From: Cladobotryum mycophilum
Taxonomy: Eukaryota; Ascomycota; Sordariomycetes; Hypocreales; Hypocreaceae
Assembly: GCA_036429605.1 (NCBI GenBank)
Contig: CM071589.1
Span: 3,286,001-3,350,000 of the forward strand
Length of the DNA: 64,000 nt
Reading direction: 5' to 3'
This document shows, piece by piece, positions 1-11,677 of this stretch. The first letter of the stretch is position 1. Every line of letters starts with the position of its first letter. The notes below the pieces were generated by a model. It ran no database searches, had not been told where the DNA came from, and saw only the letters and a list, made by a program, of their open reading frames with translations. The position numbers were made by a program, and so were the translations under genes.

Positions 1-1046
1 TATACGTAATGCATGGCTTCATACTTCATGCATAAAGAAGCCAATGAATAGAGATTACTCACTTTACCAATGACAAGGCAGCACCCCGAAGGCAGCAGCA
101 GCACCCAAAAGCTCCATATTGACGCTCGCTGGGTTGGACTGGCGACTGACTGGTGGTACTAGAGGGCTGTCTGCCTGGCGTAGAGCCAACAGCCATTGGC
201 GTACTCTTCCAGCAAATAGTTGCATTGAGATGCATATTGCACACGGGCGAACGTATCACAGCCTCTAGATTCTTGACTTGCAGCACAGCCGCACGGGTCT
301 TTGCTTCATGGTTGATTTGATTTGACTGTTGGTTGCGCCGCCAGCGAAAAGAAAAGAGGGGGTGAGTGAAAGATCGAGACTAGAGGAGGCTGAAGGCTGC
401 AGTGCTGGTTGGCTCACTCTAAGTGCCGGGGCGATTTGGGTAGCATCCATGGATCCTAGGCTTCTTAGACAACTAGATATGCAGCCGCTTCATTGAATTA
501 TTGATGTTGCCGAGACCAACAGTTTTCGTGTAGCATCTTGTCATGGGAAAATCTCGTCAATGACGTGACCAAGGTCGTCGGTGTATCTAGAAGGAACATG
601 GTTGAGTGAATGGCACTAAGTTGCTAAAGCCATACATGCAAGTACCCCATACCTTCGACACAGCCAGCAAAGAAGGCTCCAGCTAAACATACTCATCGTC
701 CTTTCAGTGTAACAGACCAACCAGATTGTAGCTTTAATCCCACCAGCGCCCAAGTAACATGGACGATATCATCGTCTCATACGTGGGTGTGTGTGTATGT
801 GTGTGTATGTCTTGCGGAAGTAGGACGACCATCTAATATCTATGTACGGCGTCACATCCCATGGATTTTGAACCTTTATTTCAACAATACCTGCCCAAGA
901 AACACCGCTTATACGCCTTGATAACGATACCAACAACGCCAGCCTTTCAAACCCAGCCCAGTGTCCCACTTGGGTTGACATTTGCCATGCCCTAATTGCC
1001 TGCATCTAGGTTGCCTGCATATCGTGCACCTCCCGTCGTCGATCCG
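1..1046. other. Intergenic, downstream of atg6
   Basis: No convincing gene. Only short unconnected open frames are present, with no family signature. A (GTGTGT/GTAT)n stretch lies near 785-811. The right end should contain the 3' untranslated region of atg6, which is read leftward. Confidence 0.5.
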
Positions 1047-2580
1047 TCACCCGTTGTTGTTTCTGGCACTGGAGCTTACGTTGCTTGCATGCGCCAATAG
1101 GAATTTGCAGCATGTTAATGTCAGCTTGCATGCCTTGGTCCATCCATCATCCTGTGCGATGCCCAATTTGATGCTCGTGTCGCCTATCTTGTCGCTCTCT
1201 ATCCTGTAAGGAAGAGTAAGGGGCGCGCCTGTACACTCCGTCTGCTGATGAACAAAGATACCCAGTTGGCGGACCAGCTCCAGGAAAGCAACCATGGCGT
1301 TGTCGAACTTGCGGTGCATAAACGTCAACCCCAGCGGCATGTCCCCGGAACTATACAGCTCCAGAACTTGCTTCTTGGGAGGGGGATGCATGGCGCGTGA
1401 CCCCAGTCTGCTGGAAGCCGGGCCAACGTCGTATCGGATGATCTTGGAGGTGCTTCCCATAGGCTGTGGATCATAACCCTGGAACTTGTAGCCTAACTTC
1501 TCTGCAACCGTCACAAGCAGCAGGAGAGCGTGGCCCCAGGCTGCGTTGATTTCGGGCCAGTCTACGGGCTTGTTCGATAACCGGCCCAGCCGAAGCCCGT
1601 TAATGGTTGCAAAACTGCCATCGTGGCTAATGCAAAACGTATCGTTGTAGACATTGGAACGTTGCAGCTTCTCGAGCAGCTGTGAGTCGTTGCTAAACTT
1701 GGTGTTTATGCTGTCTCGCTCCGATTGGAACTCGGCCATTTTCGTAGCGAAAGCATTCCTCTCCCTCCAAAATTTCTCCTCATCCTTGTCGAGCTGTCGC
1801 GATTCCTCCTCCAGGGCTAGAATCTCACTATCAAGAGCCTCCTTCTCAGCCTCCAATTTCTTGAGCTCCTCCATAGCAGCAGCCGTATCTTTCCCAGCCT
1901 TCTTGAGTGCTTCTTTCCAAGCTTTGGCATCCTCTTCGCTAGGCTGACTAGCCTGTATATCTTTTAGATGGTTCACATATGCATCTCTCTCCCTGGAGGC
2001 CGCATCCAGCTTCTTTTGCAACCCTTCCACCAACATCTCTGTGCAGTCTACGCACACTGGGTGGTCGATATCAGACCGGGCCGACAAAATCTCAAACAGG
2101 CGATTAATCCTGTCGATTTCGTTCCCTTTATTTGTCTGTGGCTCAACATCACCAGTCCCGGCTGCACCGGAACGCTTCCGTTGCGAAGATGCCGTCAGCT
2201 GCTCTTTGACCTGCTGCTGTGGCTGAGGGTGACCGACTTGCGACTCGGTGAGATAGATGAATGACATTGAAGAGTCGCGAGGCTGGCTGCCATGATGACG
2301 CCTAAAGGTTGGTGGACCTGCATTTTGTGTGACACTTTCGTAGAGGGATCTTCGGGCCTGTTCTTGTGGTTGTGATACCGTCGGTCGCGAGGCGGGAGAC
2401 TTGGTTGTTTGCGGAGAGGAAGAGGAAGATGCTGTGACATGAATAGTTAGACTTTGCCACATACTTCCATACCTACAGACAACCAGACGACTCACAAACC
2501 AGAAGGTCAAACGCTGCTGGGTTCAAGTCCTCAAGAGAGCCGTCCAGCTTCAGTGGCTGGCGACATTTTTGGCAATACAT
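1047..2580 (-). CDS. atg6: Autophagy protein Atg6 / Beclin-1 (Vps30)
   Basis: Subunit of the class III phosphatidylinositol 3-kinase complexes (with Vps34 and Vps15) that make PI3P for autophagosome formation and vacuolar sorting. Two exons, complement(1047..2431, 2496..2580), with a 64-nt intron (GTGAGT...CACAG), give 489 aa. The N-terminus begins MYCQKCRQPLKLDG, the conserved CxxC start of the family, which is why I use the ATG at 2580 and not the upstream in-frame one at 2679. A second cysteine pair (VCVDC) precedes a charged coiled coil at about residues 165-290. The C-terminal third (from about FCISHDGSFATINGLRLGRL) is the evolutionarily conserved BARA domain, with family phrases such as EINAAWGHALLLL and NKPVDWPEIN. 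It shares a 620-bp divergent promoter with scm3. Atg14, its partner in complex I, is also in this window at 11678-13197. Confidence 0.95.
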
Positions 2581-3202
2581 CTTGGGTAGCCGGGAGCTGA
2601 GTTGATCGGCCACAAGAATTTGGGAGGAGCGGTTCTTAGAAGGGATTAGAGAAGTTGTTGATGCGCCATAAATGAACAAATTTAAAGAAGCAAAAGAGTA
2701 ACCTGCGATGTTATGTGGGCAAAAAGTCAGTCGAGGTTAAACAGACTGGAAGGTTTGAGCGACGATGGCGATTTTGCTGTTGATGTCCAGTGCGTGACGT
2801 CTTTTGGCGCCACAATCTGGGAGCCAAGCTTCCATCCGTCCAGGTGGTGTCGAACCGGGCTGGGGTTTAGCGGCATCACCCCACTAACGGCGCCTGGACC
2901 TTTAGTGGACTTGGTGGGCGACTCACAGAGAACAGGTCCGCTGAAACCACTTAACGCGCCTAAGAGAACAATCGCGACGCGTGACCATGCTGTAGGGGTA
3001 CTGTACCTACCCACTATCCGGGACCTATCTTAGTAGGATGACTGCGTTGCTCCCGCAACCGCCTCAAAGCGATCTTTATCGCATTATCGCCAACCTCAAG
3101 ATTCAACCCGTCAGGGTTTGCTAAAGCAGCGCTACCGCCAATTGAACGCAGAAATTGGTCGCCAATAAGCATATATCATTTGCGCATTTCAGAATTGATA
3201 GC
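2581..3202. promoter_or_regulatory. Divergent promoter region between atg6 and scm3
   Basis: About 620 bp between the start codons of two genes transcribed away from each other, so it should carry both promoters and both 5' leaders. I see no clear TATA box or recognisable operator. A GGCGCC/GGCGCGCC-poor, GC-rich stretch lies at 2800-2960. The assignment rests on gene arrangement only. Confidence 0.5.
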
Positions 3203-6201
3203 ATGACCTCGGAGCCACCATCCAAACGGCGCCGAAAGGGCCAGTCGCCCATGGACGATTCAGACGAAGAAGAAGACGATGACGAGCTTGTCTTTCAACC
3301 ATTCGAGATTGAAGCAAAGCGCGACCCTGGCTATAAATTCTCCATCGAGCGTGCATATTCCGATCACAGATTTCAAGCAACAATGGCACATATCTTTGAC
3401 AAATACGGTCGCGACTTCGAAGGCATCGGTGACGAGATCGATCTTATGACGGGCGAAATTGTTGTCAATAATGGACATGTTCGAAATATGCGCAACGAGG
3501 GCGATGTTGGCAACCAGCTAGATGAGGAAGAAGAAGAAGAAGAGGAGGAGGAGGAGGATGAGGGAATCTTACTAGAAGACCTCACGGACGGAGAGGACAA
3601 CCAAGGTCTCCAAGATAACAAGGCAGATGAAGACTCTGGCGAGCAAGGAGCCGAAGACGAGAACGAGGAGGACAGTGTTATGCATGGCCACCAAACGCCT
3701 CATAACTCGACGGCTTTGGTGCCTGCAGCCGGATTCAATACACCAGCAGGTACCTGGGGAAAACAACTGCCTGGATTGCTTCTAGGTGGGTACGGGACTA
3801 GTCCTTTTGGCTTTGGAACTTCACCGCTAGAATTTGGCTCTCCTCCTTTTGCATTTGCTGCTTCTCCATTCCCTACAGAACCTTGGGATATTCCAGGCTC
3901 ACTTTCTGAACCCTCATGGGGCTATCCTCCGGTACAAACACCGCAGTCAGCCTTTGCAGGCCATCGATACAAGTTCAAAGCGCAAGAGGGTCAAAGTTCC
4001 ATCTGGGCACCCCGGTCAAGATACAAGGAGAACGAGGATGAGCCTCTTCGATCTGTGTTTAATATGGCCCTCGGCAAGCACTTGGCGAGGTCAAAAACGA
4101 AATCCAGGAAAAGCCTCCCTGCGCCCGCAGCCTCTCAAAGGCCTACCGACAACGATGAAGACGACGACGACGATGAGGCGATTTTATCTGGAAAACCGGC
4201 AAAGGAGAAGAAACAACTTGAAGAAAAAGCACCGACGCTTCCATCGACGACAATAACGATGAAGACGATGATGAAGATTTGCTACATGCTAGCCGCACAG
4301 TGACCAAACAACCAAGACATCATGAGAATAAGGGGGTTGAGAGGGAAACGGGCCAAGATGAGCACAAAATACAACCAGCCAGGAGAGGTCGAAAAAGGAA
4401 ACGGAACACAACAGGGAACGTAGCCACGGAGAGGGATATATCTGAGGCTTCATTTATCGGAGGGGAGCTGGCATCTGAAGTTGAAACTTCAGCAGAACAG
4501 TCAGATAACCCTCGCGCGGTGGAAGAGCTCGGTGACCGCAGGCGTTCTGGGCGAATGCGAAAACAGGTCGAATTTCTTAATAAAATCTCATGGGCTGAGG
4601 CTTTGGCGGAGAGAAGGTCTCAGAAAATGCGGATTGAGATTCCTTCTGTGGATCCTCACAGCCGGAATGATTATCAAACGGTTGAAACTGACGACATGGC
4701 GGAGAGTGAGCCGGATTCGTTACATGAGCCTACGCCAAGTGCACTGATCGCAAAGATAGACAACACACAAAAGATCGTTGCTAAGGAAGTTATTCCTGAT
4801 TCGGAACAAAATTCATCACAGGAGTTTAAGAGCACCCAGGAGAAACCTTCAGGTCTAGAACAAGGCCAACCAGCAAAGAGCACAAAGCCCAAGGATGCAG
4901 ATTCCGCTTGTGTCCTCTCTGATGACGAAGCCCCCGTGGTTTTATCCAAAAGAAGAGGCCCGGGAAGACCAAACAAAGTGGACAGCTCTCGCCCAGGTCC
5001 AGATCCGAGTGCGAGTATTGCAGAGCCTTCAGCGGAATCCGAGACCGTTGACGAAGACGAGCAGCATCACGAAGTTGCAGACCTATCTACACTACCTGAA
5101 GCTTATGATGAAGATGGAGAAACGCAAGAAGTCGGCGAAGAACGAGAGGAAACTTCACCAACTAATGAAGAAGAAGATGAAATACCGGAGTGCAGTACAG
5201 GCGACGTTCAGGCATCCTACGAAACAAATGAGGATGATGATCAACACCACGAGCCGGACCAACCAGAGGACGATTCTTCGAATAGTACCGTGGACAACGG
5301 AGCCATCACCGAGACCGAGGAAATTCTTGACCCTCCACCACCTTATCCAAGCGATGCAGCACCCTTCTCATCTTCACCTACTCGCGCCTTAACACGATTC
5401 ACCGCCGAGGTATCGTTGAGCGATAAGCCTGTCCGCCTCTCTAGGGAAGTCCGATGGCTCAGGACCAAAGCCGCGGCAATCCTCTCTTCGAGCCCGTCCC
5501 CTCGCGAGAGTCTTGGTAGTCCAGATATGAGTGGAAGTTTACGAAAGAGACGAGGACCGGGTAGGCCTAGGAAGTCGGTTAATATCGTCAAACGCCCAGA
5601 GCCAACAGATGAGCAAGCAGATAGCCAACAGCAGGATCCTCCTCTACCAATCCCCTCTGAAATTCCAGATAGCACGCAGGACACCGCAGAAGAGGCTCCT
5701 GTCGAAATCACCCTACCATCCCCCCGACGCACCGCCTCGCCCGCCCAAGCACCAAAAGAAACCCCCTCACGCTCTCCCTCCAAACCAACCCCTCTCCCTC
5801 TCTCTCAACCATCACCACTTCCAAACCCCACCATATCCCTCTCCACAACGAACCCCCAGACACCCCGCCATCGCCACCGCCTCTCCACAAGGGCCCCTTC
5901 CTCTCGAAGATCCATCCTCTCCCTACTCTCCGACAACGAGGACGACGCAGAAATCGACGAGCTCGGGCGCAACCTCGCCGCCATGCCAAAGCTGCTCAGC
6001 TCTGGGAACCGGACCGCCGCCGCGAGGAGGATATGGAAGTCCAGTGCCCGTACGACCGAGGTGTATCATACGCCTGTTAAGAAGCGGCCGCATGACCCGA
6101 TCAGTCCTGGGAGTCTCATCAGAACACCCGGCGGCTCGACGAGGGCTTGTGGTTTGGATGGGTATAGATGCGGAAGGGATTTTTGCTTTACATGCTTGTA
6201 A
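3203..6201 (+). CDS. scm3: Centromere histone chaperone Scm3 (HJURP type), apparent 1-nt frameshift
   Basis: Chaperone that deposits the centromeric H3 variant (CENP-A). The N-terminal CENP-A-binding region is clear: after an acidic stretch comes IFDKYGRDFEGIGDEIDLMT, then GEIVVNNGH, the Scm3 signature, at about residues 60-100. The middle is long, acidic and low-complexity, and carries two AT-hook cores (RRGPGRPNK and RRGPGRPRK). The C-terminus ends in CGLDGYRCGRDFCFTC, the conserved cysteine cluster of fungal Scm3. I start at 3203 (MTSEPPSKRRRKG); an in-frame ATG at 3155 is less likely. The frame changes from phase 2 to phase 1 near the A5 run at 4224-4228. There is no GT from 4141 to 4300, so no good donor. 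Acidic, lysine-rich composition continues across the switch, so a missing A is the simplest explanation. Weak-donor introns (4091-4292 or about 4014-4292) are possible but would delete acidic sequence. About 1,000 aa in total. Confidence 0.88.
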
Positions 6202-6965
6202 CAAAAGAAAATATGCATTGTAGGAGTTTTAAGAACAGGAGGAACTTATTGGTGGGCGTTTATGTATGCATTGGGATGGCCTGACGTCTGGAGTTCAATT
6301 TTAAAAGGCGATATAGCACGGCTCTGTGTAAAATACGGTGGCCAACTACCGAATTCAACAAATATCTTTCTTTTCCAATGATGCTGTATTACTCGCTGCA
6401 TAGTAATCACTGCTCAATAACAAACGAACAAACAAAAATAGCATCCATCTCAAGAAGCCCAAACCTGAGAAAGAGCCCCCCTCTCCGTCCCACCCCTCAT
6501 TTGTGAGAGAAAAATGCCTAATCCCTGAAACGCCGTGAGACCGCAACTGTCCTAGACTTGCCTGAAAGCATAATTTCTCAGCCCAAATAATTCTGGAACT
6601 GTTCGCTCGAAAATGAGGGGGTTAGATTGTCGAGAGAGCGTCTCTCCAAGGTCTGCTAAAAAAAAATCTGCTGGCTTCCAAATGCCCGATCATCCTAGCA
6701 CTATCAAAATCCGTCAAATTGTGGGGATGGAGCATCCAACTTAAGCCGCTCGCCATGAGTCCCGTGCCCTTCCAGCGAATAAGATGGGAGAAAAGGGCGA
6801 AGTTTGACAGAATTGATTCCCCAGTTATCTTAACACGCTCCTGTCGATGACGGGAGAGATGAGGGCTTCAAGGCCATACGAGCGGCACAGGGTATCATGG
6901 GAAGTAGGGTGGGGAAACCGAGAGTAGGGGTCATCATGCTGGAGTCCAAGGTTTTGTTCGCGCTC
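6202..6965. other. Convergent intergenic region
   Basis: Lies between the 3' ends of scm3 (+) and the CK2 alpha gene (-). It should hold both 3' untranslated regions. No gene or repeat was recognised. Confidence 0.5.
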
Positions 6966-8379
6966 TCAGGACTGCTTGTAAGGTCCTCCGTTGGCATTTG
7001 CGAGATTCTGCTTGAAAACCTCGGGATCACGGACAGGGTTGAAGTACGGGTGGGCTTGTGCCTCCTTTGCGGTGAGCCGTTCCTGTTTGAAAACATTAGT
7101 CTAAAATACGCAAGATAGTAAGAGATAAAAGGGGGCCTACCTGGTGGTCATATCGCAGCAACTTGTCAAGGAAGTCAATGGCCTCGTTAGAGACGAAACG
7201 CTGGTTTTCTGAAGTGACAAAGCTATGCCAGGGCTTCTTCTGGAAGCGGCCAAGAATGTCATCGTATTGCGCGTCCAGCTCAATTTCATACTTGTCCAGG
7301 TAGTCAAAGAGATCGTCTGTGCCGAGGACCTTGGCAATCTTGACCAGTTGGTCAGAGTTGCTATTGCCGTGGAAGAATGGTTCCTTGCGGAAGATCATGG
7401 AAGCAAACATAGCACCTAAGCTCCACATATCCAGACTATAGTCGTATTCTTGGAAATCAACCAGCAGTTCCGGGCCCTTAAAGTAACGGGATGCTACGCG
7501 GACGTTATACTCCGTACCAGGATGGTAAAACTCGGCCAGACCCCAGTCGATGAGACGCAACTGCCACGCAAGTCAGTTAACAGAATAGGCAGGCAGATTA
7601 TCAAAATGCCATGGGCGCAAAAATGCATTGCATTGTGATTCGAGGGCTAGAAGTCTGTACCTTTCTGTTCTCATGGTCGATCATAACGTTATGAGGCTTC
7701 ACGTCGCGGTGCATAATTCCCTTGCTGTGGCAAAAGTCCAAAGCCTTCAACAACTCCAGGATGTAGAATCGCACATCAAGGTCGTTGAATTTAGGATAGA
7801 GGCTCCGGAAGTCGGTGTTGTTGACATACTCGAAGATCAGAGACGGCGTCTTACTCTAATTGGCGACAATCCAAGTCAGTAAAATGACACATGCGCGGTA
7901 TTTAAAAAAAAATCGAGAGGGGAGGAGGCGATCTCGAGGGAAGAGAGGCCTGACCTGTGAGTCCCGAACTACATCGAGCAAGGCAACAACATTAGGACCA
8001 CCGGCCAAGTTCTGCAGGATCTTGATCTCTCGCTTAATCTTCTTCTTCTTGACCGGCTTGAGAACCTTGACAACACACTTCTGGTAGTTGACAATGTTGA
8101 TGCCCTCAAAGACCTCGGAATACTTTCCCCGACCTACACCAACACTGTGTCAATTACGCACTCGGGGGGACCACGCGACATGGAAAGCAAAATGCACGCA
8201 CCAATTTTCCTCACAACTTCGTAGTTCTCCAGCACACCCCAGCCTGTTCGGTTTGTTAGTCCTCGCTTCGCATGCCATGCCCTCCCCAAGCCCTGGGTCT
8301 ACCCACTGATGTTAACGCTATCGTAATCCCAATAGCTGCGGGGCATGTTCTGGTTGACATCGGCGTAGACGCGCGCCAT
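6966..8379 (-). CDS. cka1: Casein kinase 2 catalytic subunit alpha
   Basis: Constitutively active acidophilic Ser/Thr kinase. Six exons, complement(6966..7082, 7141..7560, 7661..7855, 7955..8133, 8202..8243, 8307..8379), add up to 341 aa, a normal CK2 alpha length. The start is MARVYADVNQNMPRSYWDYD. The glycine loop is GRGKYSEVFEG, the ATP lysine lies in VVKVLKPVKKKKIKRE (CK2's basic cluster), the catalytic loop is HRDVKPHN, and the metal motif is DWG, the CK2-specific replacement of DFG. YFKGPELL is the activation-loop end. Every intron has a GT donor and an AG acceptor, and all joins keep phase. It converges on scm3 and is upstream of nothing obvious for about 1 kb. Confidence 0.97.
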
Positions 8380-9354
8380 CTTGACGAGTGCTATCGCAGG
8401 ATTGCGACGAGATTGATGTAGGAGAGAAGGATGCTGGTGCGCGAGATGGTGGTCGCGCTGTGGATGGTTTGACGAGAGATCACGCAGGCTTGGAGAGAGG
8501 TCAAGAACCAAGGTGGGATGGGCTATCCAGTGCCGCCAATGCCGGCTCCACAACAGCGGGAAATAAGACCTCCTATTGGCTACAGCGCTTGTCGCTTAGC
8601 CCTGCAGAAGCAACAGAGCATGCACCTTGGAATGATGGTGATGAAAATGTCTTGGGAGGAAATTATCGTGACCAAAAAGTGCAGAGTACTGCTTCTTACT
8701 TATATATTTAGTCATTTATCACGTGCACGTAATTCATCCCATGTACTTGTTTGTTGACGTTCTATTATGGCTTATGTTACTGCTATTCACAAATGCACAC
8801 GGTTACTACCAAAATATCCTCCAATAGACCTTGGCTAACCGGATGCTGTAAATCAGCTGCCCTGAAGTGAGACGTCGCATCACTCTGCATCAGATGGTCT
8901 CCATGTAAATTTATTCATGACTTATTGTCAAACTTTGCCCTCCCATTGTAAAAAAGCAAGTCTCAAGTGTGCTTCCTAAAGCGGGCGTGTCTGTTCAAGG
9001 CTCAAGTCAGTTCGGGGTATCAATCCTACTAGGACAATAGAAAGTAAGAGCACAAAAGACCTCAGAGAGAAGATTAATAGACTCGTCATGCAGCACGTAT
9101 CAGGTCTCCCCATAAGCAGAGCAAATGGTTCCTCGATCCTGCACATGCGTTTCAGACTAAGGATGACGATACAAAGGTTTTCATCATGTCAAGTATGGCA
9201 GATATATACATCAAGAAAGCGAACTCACTTTTCAAGTCATGACACATACTTTGGTACTCTTCCGGCCCCGTTTGTGTTGCCCGGGCATGCTAATGCGGGA
9301 TGGCGTTGATAGATAGCTGAACATGACATCTTTCGCGGTTAAAGCACGTCATCT
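8380..9354. other. Intergenic region upstream of the CK2 alpha gene
   Basis: Promoter side of the CK2 alpha gene and 3' side of the DUF3807 gene. Short open frames at 8388-8757 have no recognisable content. No repeat or RNA gene seen. Confidence 0.5.
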
Positions 9355-9937
9355 TCAGTCATAGTCGAGCGAGTCAAGTCCAGCTTCAACAACATCCCAG
9401 GTTCGCTTTCGCAGATCCGGCTTGGGCTCTTTTTTGGGCGGGTTCTTCTTCTTCTTCTTCTTTTTGGAGCGAAAATCAGAAGCAACACCAGGGCCTTGTA
9501 TCTGCGGAGACGATTTCTTCGCATCATCAGCAGACGCATCCGATGATACGGTCGTCTTGGCCTGTGCCAATTTCTCTTGTGCCCGACGAAGCTCTCTCAA
9601 CTCCGAGTGACGGAATATCTCGATTTGCGCATCAGTGAGTGTGCGTTTGACGCCATCTTTGTAATAACCGAGGCCGTCGTCTTCTTCCTCCTCATCCCAC
9701 TCATCGTAAGAAGGTGCCGCATGAGATTCGTGAGCAGCAGTTGGGTTCATGAAATCTTGGCCAAAGTCGGCGAGAGCTCCAGTAGAGAAGTGCTTTTGAT
9801 GAAAGGCAAACAACTCATCCTGTCAATGTTAGCAAAGTTCATCTCAAGATGCAAAAAAGGTTTAGAGGACTTACTTGCGAAACTTGCGGCACGCTAAATT
9901 GTGGACGATTATTTGATGCTTCAGTTGGTGGCATCAT
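9355..9937 (-). CDS. DUF3807 family protein
   Basis: Two exons, complement(9355..9819, 9875..9937), with a 55-nt intron (GTAAGT...ACAG) give 175 aa. The protein starts MMPPTEASNNRPQFSVPQ. The centre has the phrase YKDGVKRTLTDAQIEIFRHS followed by ELRELRR, which I associate with the fungal DUF3807 family of unknown function. The C-terminal third is a lysine-rich segment (seven consecutive K) that could act in nuclear or nucleolar targeting (inference). The tail RKRTWDVVEAGLDSLDYD is acidic. Same strand as the small gene at 10216-10752. Confidence 0.8.
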
Positions 9938-10215
9938 TGCAGCGAGCAGGCATGCAAGTAAGATGAGACAAGTCCCAACGACGCCCAGCGAAAGACGCGT
10001 CGTGCAATTTTATAGGTCACGTGCCCACTTCCATCCACAGCCATCCGCCATTTTGTCACCAAGGCGACGAGATAAGGCAACAATGCAAGGCAGATAAAGT
10101 TATACCAAGAAAGAATATCTCGAAAAATGCGTGCCGATATCCATAGTCTGACCAATCTCGGCCGTAGTCAAATATGTGGTGTAGACCTCTAGCCTGGTTG
10201 GGCGGTAAAGCCAGC

Positions 10216-10752
10216 CTAGGTGGACCGTAGCAACGCCAAAGCACTCTCAAATGCTCGAACGACTTCCTCATCTTTAGGCGCAAGTTAGCGTAAATGCTCA
10301 TGCTACAGAATAGGGTCTCTGAACGTGTGCTTACAATGCTGCTGCTTCTGGGCCATCTTCTCCTCTGAAATGTTGACATAGCGCTGTCGGGTTTGTAGAC
10401 GCTTTACCGCACGTTCGTCATCGTGAGCTGATGCGGAAGATGCCCAGGCCTGAAAGTACTTTGAAAGACCCTCTGCTTCCTTAAGAATCTCCCTTTCGTG
10501 TTCATCCGCTTCCTGTAGAGCTCTCTCATAGCGGGACTCAAAGTCATCCCAGTCAAAGGGTCCCAGAAGGCCAGGAGTGCTGGGCGTGGTTGAGTTACCA
10601 CCATTCTGCTGATCAACATGTGGCTCCGGTGTCCTTGTTGGGGGAATGTGGTTCTTCTCAAACTCCAAGCGGGCTGTGTCGTCTTGGTCATCCTCTCTGT
10701 CATCATAGTCGGGATGCTCCGCGTCTGGTTGTGACTTTGTTGGAGATGCCAT
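10216..10752 (-). CDS. Small conserved fungal protein, unknown function
   Basis: Two exons, complement(10216..10271, 10335..10752), give 157 aa. The intron is 63 nt with a GTAAGC donor and an AAG acceptor; the join restores a coherent C-terminus, HYEEVVRAFESALALL. The N-terminal 60 residues are acidic and disordered. Residues about 60-150 look helical and charged (FDWDDFESRYERALQEADEH), suggesting a coiled-coil or helical adaptor. I do not recognise the family by name. It is divergent from atg14, with about 925 bp between the start codons. Confidence 0.75.
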
Positions 10753-11677
10753 GATGGGCGAACTGCGAGGCTGTATTTGGTCAAAAAGGTCGTTAACCCT
10801 TGCACTAGAAGCCTATGGGTGCAGTTTGATGCACCTCAAAGCCTGCACTGGTCGGGGGTGAGTGTCGCGGGGCTGAGCTTGTCGCGTCTTCTAGATGCCG
10901 TCTCTAACAAAGATGCGCGTTGCCTCCTTATTGTGACCGCGACCTAAGAGTATGAAGGTTTTTTCCGTTCAATGAAATGCAGTTTAGGCCGTTAGCTGCA
11001 GCAACAGCAGCCAGTGCAAAACTTTGGGCTGATGGAGTATGTCTCTCAATCACGTCAGAATTCTGCCCAGTCACACAGGTTTGACTGTCGCTGAGCTGCG
11101 GGAGTTAAGTTGTTTTCAGGTTGAGGCCTCGCAACATTCAATCCAGTGGACCCCCGCTGTCCCATGAGCGCTGCCGCCCCTCCCCGCAGAACAACCTGGA
11201 ACCCCCAGTGATCAACTGCCGCCTGTCCAGGCATCCTTACAGTGGATCTAGCTACCTGTACCTAGACAGGGCAGTTACCGCCACCGCCAGAAGCTCGTCC
11301 AGTTGTCACTCCCTGCTAGAGCCGCACCAACAAAAGGCAAACCCTGGAGCAACTTTGGCACTCTAGAACCTAGAACCTGCTAACCAACACTAACAAGGAC
11401 CGCACCGCGTGATCTCAAACTCTCAAACCTCAAAGTCACTGGATCTGTCCTGTGTTCGTCATCCGTTAGAAGTCCAAATCTTAACTAAGGTACTCCTGAC
11501 GACCAAGAAACTTGACGGCAACTCCTCACCGGCTTTTTATCCTCACTCATTGTCACTGTCAACTGTCACTCATTCTCATTCTCATCATATCGCTTTGAGT
11601 CAAATCTCAAAAGTCCAGGGACCACCACCCTTATCGTAGCAAGCAACGCAGTGACGGCTGCCTCCCCCAACTCATTC
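10753..11677. promoter_or_regulatory. Divergent promoter region upstream of atg14
   Basis: Lies between the start codons of the 157-aa gene (-) and atg14 (+). The last 150 bp before atg14 contain repeated TCACT/CTCATTCTCATTCTCAT pyrimidine-rich units (11548-11590), typical of fungal 5' leaders. No specific operator identified. Confidence 0.45.

Noticed and set aside
59..450. Short minus-strand frames at the left edge
   Set aside because: No family content, no splice sites, ordinary length for chance frames.
4014..4292. Intron to explain the scm3 frame change
   Set aside because: Needs a weak GTCAAG or GTCAAA donor and would remove the acidic coding stretch; a 1-nt indel fits better.
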